From Nilaparvata lugens (Eukaryota; Arthropoda; Insecta; Hemiptera; Delphacidae): DNA of 64,000 nucleotides. Positions 58,265-64,000 of the stretch are shown here, in pieces. Numbering within the stretch: the first letter of the stretch is position 1; every line of letters starts with the position of its first letter. The position numbers and the translations under genes were made by a program. The notes under the pieces are model-generated. The model did not search any database. It was not told the origin of the DNA and saw nothing but the letters and a program-made list of their open reading frames with translations. The stretch covers positions 56,755,621-56,819,620 of the forward strand of contig NC_052507.1 of the NCBI RefSeq assembly GCF_014356525.2, given 5' to 3'.

Positions 58265-58502
58265 CACCTCAAGGTCATCCAGGTCAACCACCCTAACCTC
58301 AAGGTCATCCAGGTCAACCACCCTAACCTCAAGGTCATCCAGGTCAACCACCCTAACCTCAAGGTCATCTAGGTCAACCATCCCCAACCTCAAGGTCATC
58401 TAGGTCAACCAAACCTAACCTCAAGGTAATCTAAGTCAACCAAACCTAACCTCAAGGTCATCTAGGTCAACCACACCTAACCTCAAGGTCATCCAGGTCA
58501 AC
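58265..58502. repeat. Eight-unit 30-bp array carrying nuclear-receptor-type sites
   Basis: The unit is CCTCAAGGTCATCCAGGTCAACCACCCTAA. Each contains TCAAGGTCA (the FTZ-F1/ERR-type extended half site) and AGGTCA-TCY-AGGTCA, a direct repeat with 3-bp spacing. Seven of the eight units keep both half sites intact; the sixth (AGGTAATCTAAGTCA) has lost both. Spacer bases vary (CACCCTAA, AAACCTAA) while the half sites are mostly conserved. The minus strand can be read as repeated DLDDLEVRVV, but I favour regulatory or neutral repeat over protein. Confidence 0.9.
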
Positions 58503-58503
58503 C

Positions 58504-58612
58504 CAAAAAAAAAAAAATAAAAAAATAAAAAAAAAATTGAAAAAAAAAATTTTAAAAAAATAAATAAAAATAAAAAAAAAATTAAAAAATTAAAAAAAAA
58601 TTAAAAACACAT
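58504..58612. repeat. A-rich tract
   Basis: Runs of 7-13 A broken by single T, lying between the 30-bp array and the TATA box. Such rigid poly(dA:dT) DNA often excludes nucleosomes. Confidence 0.9.
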
Positions 58613-58662
58613 AAAATTGGGAATGAATGGGAAAAAAAATTCCCTCCGGATCCTGAACTGGG

Positions 58663-58813
58663 GTATAAAAGGAGTTGTTCTGCAAGGAGTGGGACATTGT
58701 GTCTAGTGCAGTTGTGCCATCAGTACGTGTGTGTGTGCCACCAGTACGTGTATGTGTGATTTTGGTGTATTGGCTTTGGATTACTTTCATCTTCATCAAC
58801 ATCAAGAGTAAGT
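58663..58813 (+). promoter_or_regulatory. Second TATA-box promoter with first exon and splice donor
   Basis: TATAAAA at 58664-58670 in the context GGGTATAAAAGGAGTTG. The expected start is near 58694-58700 (GGGACATTGTG). Downstream, ATG at 58752 opens MCDFGVLALDYFHLHQHQ, running into a consensus donor (AAGA|GTAAGT, 58808-58813). The order array, A-tract, TATA, ATG, donor looks like a complete polymerase II first exon. Confidence 0.5.
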
Positions 58814-59224
58814 ACCAGTGCATTTTATAGTTATATATATATTTATATTATATTCATAATTTAACAATTAAGTTCAAAAGAGTAGAATTTTGAAGTAGAT
58901 GGTTTGAGACTGACAATTGAATTCTAAAATGACTTAAATTCGAAAATGATAAGTTTAATCATGAATTAGGTTCCAATACATAGAGTAAATGACATAGTCA
59001 AAAATGACTAGTGTAATTATGAATTAGGTTCCAATACATACAAGTTAAGAGTTTAATTGTGAATTAGGTTCTTTGAGTTGGTGGTTGTAATCCATCCTAA
59101 CCTAAAAAACGTATTATCACAAAGTAGATCCTAGACCCCCATTCACATTCCCCCACCCCCCATACAGCTCCGGACCATCATCCTCTAGAACATAAACACC
59201 TACGAACCTCCATCCTCGACCCAC

Positions 59225-59663
59225 GATCCAAGATATTGATACCGATTCACCACCTTCATCCCCCACATCTGTTGATGAAGGTATATATATATATAGAGTT
59301 GAATACTGCATACCATACTAATACAATATTGTTTTGCATTGTTCCAGATGAGCAAACTCTAAACTACACCATCTTCAGTATCATCAATCTTCCAGACATC
59401 ATCAACCAAGCATGCATGACCCTACTGGATGAGGAGTCGAAATTCGAAGGAAATTCCAGCGGATGGAGTTTGCTTATCATCAATGGATTGCTCATCTGAA
59501 GTAGACCTCAATCCATAACACCAGTCATCCATCCACAACCAGTCATCCAACCGCCACCAGTCGCCCCACCATCGCCACCAGTCATCCCACTATCACCGCC
59601 AGTCGTCCCACTATCACCACCAGTCGCCCCACTATCGCCGCCAGTCGCCCCACTATCGTCATA
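59225..59663 (+). pseudogene. Spliced-looking exons: acidic/conserved segment and Pro-rich repeat
   Basis: DIDTDSPPSSPTSVDE ends at a donor (GAAG|GTATAT, 59280). An acceptor (TTGCATTGTTCCAG, ending 59347) opens ATGAGCAAACT; joining gives the in-frame ...DEDEQTLNYTIF. The second exon continues DIINQACMTLLDEESKFEG and NSSGWSLLIINGLLI to TGA at 59497. The same frame then goes on after the TGA with a proline-rich repeat (PVAPLSPP-type units, 59518-59655) up to CATATAG|GTAAGA, another donor. The SKFEG..SGWSL segment resembles the N-terminal part of hemipteran proteins tied to virus-like or Polinton-like family B DNA polymerases; this link is from memory and weak. The in-frame TGA suggests decay. 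Confidence 0.4.
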
Positions 59664-59679
59664 TAGGTAAGAAATCACC

Positions 59680-59845
59680 TTGCTATGCTTTCGGCGATAC
59701 AATTTCAGCAACCCCCACTCCACATCCCTCTCGAGGAGGGCAGAGGAGGAGGAGGAGGAGAAGGGGGGGAGAGGTCAATGTCAACACTCAATATCACAAT
59801 AATTTCCTTCATTTTCAAATTATTATACATACAGCAAAGCATATC
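59680..59845. other. Convergent gap between plus- and minus-strand decayed genes
   Basis: It contains a purine-only patch (GGAGGAGGAGGAGAAGGGGGGGAGAGG, about 59745-59775). No gene. Confidence 0.5.
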
Positions 59846-61063
59846 TATGGACCAATCAAAATACAGAAAGTAACTCTTTCCTTATGTCTACTAGGATTAT
59901 GCTTTAGAACATCTAGCTTAATTCTAATTTTATAATTCGAATCTATGTTGGGATTCTCAAATTCCTCCTCTAACCAATAGTTAGACACATACAATTCTTC
60001 TAGGCTCTCAAACTGTAGAATATACCGTATTTTGTTTCTATTGTACACTTCTTTTATTGCAATAATGACCAACTCTGTACCTTCTGGTAACTCTTCTAAT
60101 CTTTTGCACTGTCCTACTTTTACTTTCCCCTTTAATTTTCAGCATTGTGATGTTATTATACTGCTCCACTTCTTTTTGTGTGAAGGGAGTGTCTTCCAAG
60201 TTTTTCCAAACATCTGACAGAGACTTAAGTGATTCTATTCTAGGAAATGTATGACCATTATAGCTTGTCATGCCATTGGTGGTAATTTCACAAATAATTT
60301 CTCCCCTTGGTAGACAAATAATTTCTTTTTGGTCATTGTATGGGATTACAAAATAACCCACTTTCTTAAGGTCTTCTATTGCGTTGTATGCATTTAGAAA
60401 AACATTTTTATGGGAGCCCTTTACAAAGTAAACATGTTTTGAATCTTCCTTTCCTCCTAAAACTCCTACATATGGAAATTTCCCAGTATTATTCACATTA
60501 AATGCAGTCACATGAAAAACCCCACTAGGCTCAAAATTCCATCAATGTGAATAAAAATATGGTTCAAGTTGCTCTTTTAAATTCCCAATCTCCTTCTCGA
60601 ATTCTATAAGTTGTTTTTGCTGCTCCTTTATGCTCTCTGTAGCCTCTAAAAACTCTACCTTTCTACGTTTGGGATTTATCTCATCCAACTCTAGCTTACG
60701 CTTTCTGCTAGATAGTATTGTGATTGGAGACAAGGGCTGTATCTCTTTAACAGGGTATGGGAGAAGCTTACAGGTTATGTTTGCCCGTTTTCTTAAGACT
60801 TGTAGTATCAAGCTACCTGTTGCTACAAGGCCCAACTCATCTAGGTCAACAACTTTGGATATGGTAGAGAAAACTCTGGTTGACTTGGAGAAATAAGTCT
60901 CACCACTCTTAATATAACACTTTTGTATAAAACTAATATTGTCCTTGTTGTCTGTATCCTCGAAAATTTCCACATAATTAATGGGTAGTAGATTAAAGCT
61001 AAATGCAAAGATTACATAGGATATTATTCTATTTCGTTGTTGTGGATTGGTAGGCAGATTTAA
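59845..61063 (-). pseudogene. Decayed hypothetical gene, interrupted by piggyBac
   Basis: Minus-strand coding region with protein-like composition in three parts. Part 1 (about 61060 to 60542): VEIFEDTDNKDN, SKVVDLDELGLVATGSL, then a nuclear-signal-like SSRKRKLELDE..PKRRKVE and a short coiled coil. One in-frame TGA at 60542-60544 follows. Part 2 continues in the same frame (GKFPYVGVLGG, KKVGYFVIPYNDQKEIICLP, WKNLEDTPFTQKEV). A frameshift near 60110 leads to part 3 (LEELPEGTELVIIAIKEV, IRYILQFESLEELYV). The last part has a beta-rich, OB-fold-like rhythm, but I cannot name the family. The open frame reaches the TTAA where piggyBac inserted and resumes beyond it at 63903; an ATG lies at 63953-63951. 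Virus- or large-DNA-transposon-derived origin is possible; unproven. Confidence 0.5.
61060..61063. repeat. piggyBac target-site duplication TTAA, left
   Basis: TTAA immediately outside the left terminal repeat; the matching TTAA is at 63903-63906. Confidence 0.95.
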
Positions 61064-61266
61064 CCCTTAAACGCCCCGTGTTACCATATGGTAACAGGCA
61101 ACATGCACACATTGGGATATTTTTCTAATTTTGTAGAATTGCTGTGGTAACACTGTGATCATTCGTAATGGAAGGGGGAGATTGTAGAAACGAGTTCCAG
61201 TCACTAGGCGGCAATTTTCTTTGTTCAGTGTTGATCTATGGACGTTTGAAAATCTTCATTGAGGTT

Positions 61267-63582
61267 ATGTCTGACATGCACAGGTAAGTTCATTTATATC
61301 CTTTATTGTAATCAATATTATTGTTCTTATGTGATTGATTATTGCAAATAAAGGATCAAAGAAAGTGGAAAAAAATTCCTGGCTTGATTGCTCCAATTCT
61401 ATCAATATTATAAGCATTTATATTTGGATGTTACCATATGGTAACACGGGGCGTTTACCATATCAATTCAATAACAAAGCAAAATCATTTACAACTGTTA
61501 CAATATTATTTGTATCACAAATATTGGATTATGTAATCAAAATATATGCTTTGTGTTTCAAGTTGTATATTATTATGGACATTTTATGAAATGGTTCTTA
61601 CAAAATATATCCTTTATATGGGTAATAAGTAGGCATTTCCTATTATAGCTGAGTACCTCAATGAATGAATTCCAAATAGAAAATTGTCGAATTTCTTTTT
61701 ATTTGATAAATGGGTTACTAATACCGTGAAAAGTGATCTTTGTTTTTCTGGTTATGTTCCAGGCCACTGACACTGGCAGAAATCATCGTTGAGCTAGAGT
61801 CAGATGAATATCAAGGAGACGCAGTCAGCAGCATCTTCATTGAGCCACCAGATGCTGCTGGATTATCAGATGAGGACTCTGCAAATGAGGATGAAGGCGG
61901 GCTTATCGACAATCTTAGCAGCAGACAGCTGGCAGCTAATGCTGAGATTGTATTCACAAATGATGAGAGGGATGGATATGATGTGGACTCATCTCGCATG
62001 ACCTCTGATCCTGCCAAGGATGACTCAGCATCATCATCTACTAGTAAACGAAAGAAAACACATAGTAGAAGAGAACCAAATTCTCTTCCATCTCGGGTGT
62101 GGACTAAAAACTCTGTTTTCTCTGTTCCTTTCAATCAAACTTTTCCGGAAAGTGATTTTTCAAAATACTCTGATTTTTCTCCTGTAGAGATTTTTGAACT
62201 TTTTTTTGATGCAGAACTTTTTCATATTATGTTTGAGGAAATAAAAAAATATGCTGCATTCAAGAATATTGCAGACCCAAATATCACCGTTGATGAACTG
62301 AAGTGTTTTCTAGGGATACTCACAATTTCGGGTTACAACTCCTTACCAGGTGTGAGATATTATTGGGAGTCAGCAGAGGATACAAGGAACCAGCTTATTT
62401 ACAATTCTATGAGACGAAACCGATTTATTCAAATATTGAATCTCCTCCATTTTGCAGATAACAATAAAATCAACCCATCTGACAAACTATGGAAGCTGAG
62501 ACCCTTCATTGAAAAGCTGCGTAGAGTCTTTAGAGACAATTTTGTTCCTGTGCAACAACTAGCTTATGATGAATCTATGATAGCATATTTTGGCCGGCAT
62601 TCCTGCAAACAATTTATTAGAGGAAAACCGATACGGTTTGGATACAAAGTGTGGTGCTTGAATACTTTTAATGGCTATCTAGTGGACTTTGAAGTTTATC
62701 AAGGCAAGTCTGTTCATTCAGATGATGACTCATATGATAAGGACTTTGGAAAAGCTGCTGCGCCGATGGTGAGGATGCTAAATGAGTTGGGCCCTAAAAA
62801 AGACCTTCCTTACCATTTAACTTCGATAATTTATTTACTGGTGTTGACCTATTGGTTCATTTGAGAGAAAATCATTATCAAGGAACTGGTACAATTCGAA
62901 TGAACCGTGTACCCAAAGATTGCAGCATAATTTCCATGAAAGACATCAAGTCAAAGGAGAGAGGATTTTATGAATATAGTGTTAGTAATGATAATATACT
63001 CATTGCTCGTTGGCAGGATAATGCACCAGTAACTGTTGCATCTACTATACATGGAATCAATCCTATTGTCAATGTGAACAGATATTCAAAAAGAGAAAAG
63101 AAAACTGTTTTAGTCAAGCGCCCATATCTAATAAGTGAGTATAATAAGTTTATGGGTGGCACTGATCTGATGGATGAAAATATCAATCGCTACAGGGTCA
63201 GTGTCCGCAGCAAGAAATGGTGGTGGTCAATATTTTCCTGGTGTTTTGATGTATGCTATCAGAATGCTTGGCATCTCTATAATATGTCCCATCCACAAAA
63301 AATGTCTCAGCTGGAATTCAAAAGGAATGTGGCAGTGTTTTATTTGAAAACATTGGAATTCAACCTCAAGTTGGTGGGAGAAGAAGCATGCGTCCACAAG
63401 CAGCACCTGCATTCGAGGATCTTCGGTATGATAGACTGGATCATTTCGTCATCCAGAATGAGGGTAATAAAAGAAGAAGATGTGCGGGACCCAATTGCAC
63501 TGGAAGTGTTCGTACTGGATGTCAAAAGTGCAATGTAGGACTTTGCATTCCATGTTTTATGGAATATCACACAAAAAAATGA
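61267..63582 (+). pseudogene. piggyBac transposase, two exons, two frameshifts
   Basis: DDE/D-type transposase acting on TTAA sites. Exon 1 (61267-61283) is ATGTCTGACATGCACAG with donor GTAAGT. The intron ends at CTGGTTATGTTCCAG (61762). The joined start reads MSDMHRPLTLAEIIVELESD, continuing into an acidic N-terminus, then NVSVF-like SVPFNQTFPESDF and the catalytic domain. Catalytic Asps: AYDESMIAYFGR (D at 62568), FDNLFTG (D at 62825) and GGTDLMDENI (D at 63164). A C-terminal Cys/His region, RRRCAGPNC, TGCQKCNVGLCIPCFMEYH, ends at 63582. Frameshifts at about 62820 (in TTTAACTTCG, just before the second Asp) and about 63375 break the frame 0 to 2 to 1. As read it is inactive; restoring two bases would be needed. 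AATAAA signals at 63635 and 63687. Confidence 0.93.
61284..61762 (+). other. Intron of the piggyBac transposase
   Basis: GTAAGT donor and TTCCAG acceptor, 479 bp, AT-rich. It contains the inverted internal copy of the 24-bp subterminal repeat (61430-61453), so a transposition signal is stored in an intron. Confidence 0.75.
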
Positions 63583-63902
63583 CATTTCTTCTACAGTACC
63601 TACTCATATAAAAAAATTGAATTTTTCACATATCAATAAACATATAATATCATTTACAAACATATTTTGATGTACATTGATAGAAATAAAGAGCATAATT
63701 AATTATTACTAATTTTTATCATTTGATATGGTATTCGCCCCGTGTTACCATATGGTAACGTGACATTTTTTCAAATATTTTATGAAATGAGTGGAAAAAA
63801 TTTTTTTTTTTAATTTTCTGGTTGTTTTTAAGAGTAGTTTTATCATCTAACATAGGAAAAAGTGAAAAAAAAAGATTTGAAAAAAACTTGGGCGTTTAAG
63901 GG

Positions 63903-63906
63903 TTAA
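63903..63906. repeat. piggyBac target-site duplication TTAA, right
   Basis: Directly follows the right terminal repeat GGGCGTTTAAGGG. Confidence 0.95.
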
Positions 63907-64000
63907 TTGTACTCCAGTCAATATCTTGGTATTGCTATTTCCTCAGTAGACATATTGTAAGAGATTGTTAAAAACCAAACAACAGCTATTCTTTAAATTG
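63907..64000 (-). pseudogene. Continuation of the minus-strand decayed gene beyond piggyBac
   Basis: On the minus strand an ATG at 63953 opens MSTEEIAIPRY before a stop. In another frame ILTGVQ reads across the TTAA into the open frame at 61060 (LNLPTNPQQRNRI). This supports insertion of piggyBac in the 5' coding part of the gene, with one further frameshift. The window ends here. Confidence 0.35.

Larger units (their letters stand above)
61064..63902 (+). mobile_element. Complete piggyBac-superfamily DNA transposon, 2.84 kb
   Basis: 13-bp perfect terminal inverted repeats CCCTTAAACGCCC (61064-61076) and GGGCGTTTAAGGG (63890-63902), TTAA duplication, and a transposase between. A 24-bp motif CGCCCCGTGTTACCATATGGTAAC occurs three times: 61072-61095 (overlapping the left TIR), 61430-61453 (inverted) and 63736-63759. 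The inner copies lie 366 bp from the left end and 143 bp from the right end, in mutually inverted orientation, like the asymmetric internal repeats of classical piggyBac. Termini are intact, so it could be moved by an active relative. Confidence 0.97.

Noticed and set aside
58199..58399. Protein with repeated DLDDLEVRVV
   Set aside because: The frame exists only because the DNA unit is 30 bp; the sixth unit and the A-tract break it, and DNA-site conservation explains the array better.

Overview
The window looks like non-coding, repeat-rich DNA from a hemipteran insect, most like a planthopper. The reasons are high AT content, dense microsatellites, many short fold-back elements, insect-type non-LTR retrotransposons and a piggyBac-type transposon with an intron. 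This assignment is inference; no conserved host gene is present to fix the species. I find no convincing complete host protein-coding gene, no rRNA and no intact tRNA. Nearly all coding sequence belongs to mobile elements or decayed virus-like or element-like genes, and nearly all of it is broken by frameshifts.

Layout. 0-12 kb: AT-rich DNA with pyrimidine or purine tracts, a (TG)n run, small fold-back elements and two inverted copies of a ~700 bp dispersed repeat. 12.15-15.2 kb: a 1.52 kb unit duplicated head to tail at about 99.5% identity. 15-31 kb: more short inverted-repeat elements, polypurine arrays, a pentanucleotide array and two decayed non-LTR fragments. 31.5-32.8 kb: a 5'-truncated copy of element B. 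36-40 kb: purine-rich DNA and a long fold-back element. 40.85-43.07 kb: 117 perfect copies of a 19-bp unit.

43.2-52.5 kb is a nested stack. A dispersed repeat (R) is split by a ~5 kb minus-strand CR1/jockey-type retrotransposon (element A; PHD finger plus coiled coil plus RNA-binding ORF1, then EN-RT ORF2). Element A's ORF1 is split by a 3.86 kb plus-strand L2-like retrotransposon (element B) with a 6-bp target duplication. Element A's 3' UTR also carries a 40-bp perfect palindrome between 8-bp direct repeats, which looks like a minimal hAT-type insertion.

52.5-57 kb holds a second R copy, a large fold-back element with another fold-back element nested in it, and an 8-bp (TCATTTAT)n array. 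57.1-61.06 kb is the most unusual stretch: two TATA-box promoters of similar sequence, one with a hairpin at the expected start site, the other downstream of an eight-unit 30-bp array whose units carry nuclear-receptor-type half sites. Spliced-looking exons and a decayed convergent minus-strand gene follow. 61.06-63.9 kb is a complete piggyBac-type transposon (TTAA duplication, 13-bp TIRs, three 24-bp subterminal repeats, two-exon transposase) that has landed inside or just upstream of that minus-strand gene.

Many breaks are one-base changes in homopolymers, so part of the apparent decay may be unpolished sequence rather than biology.
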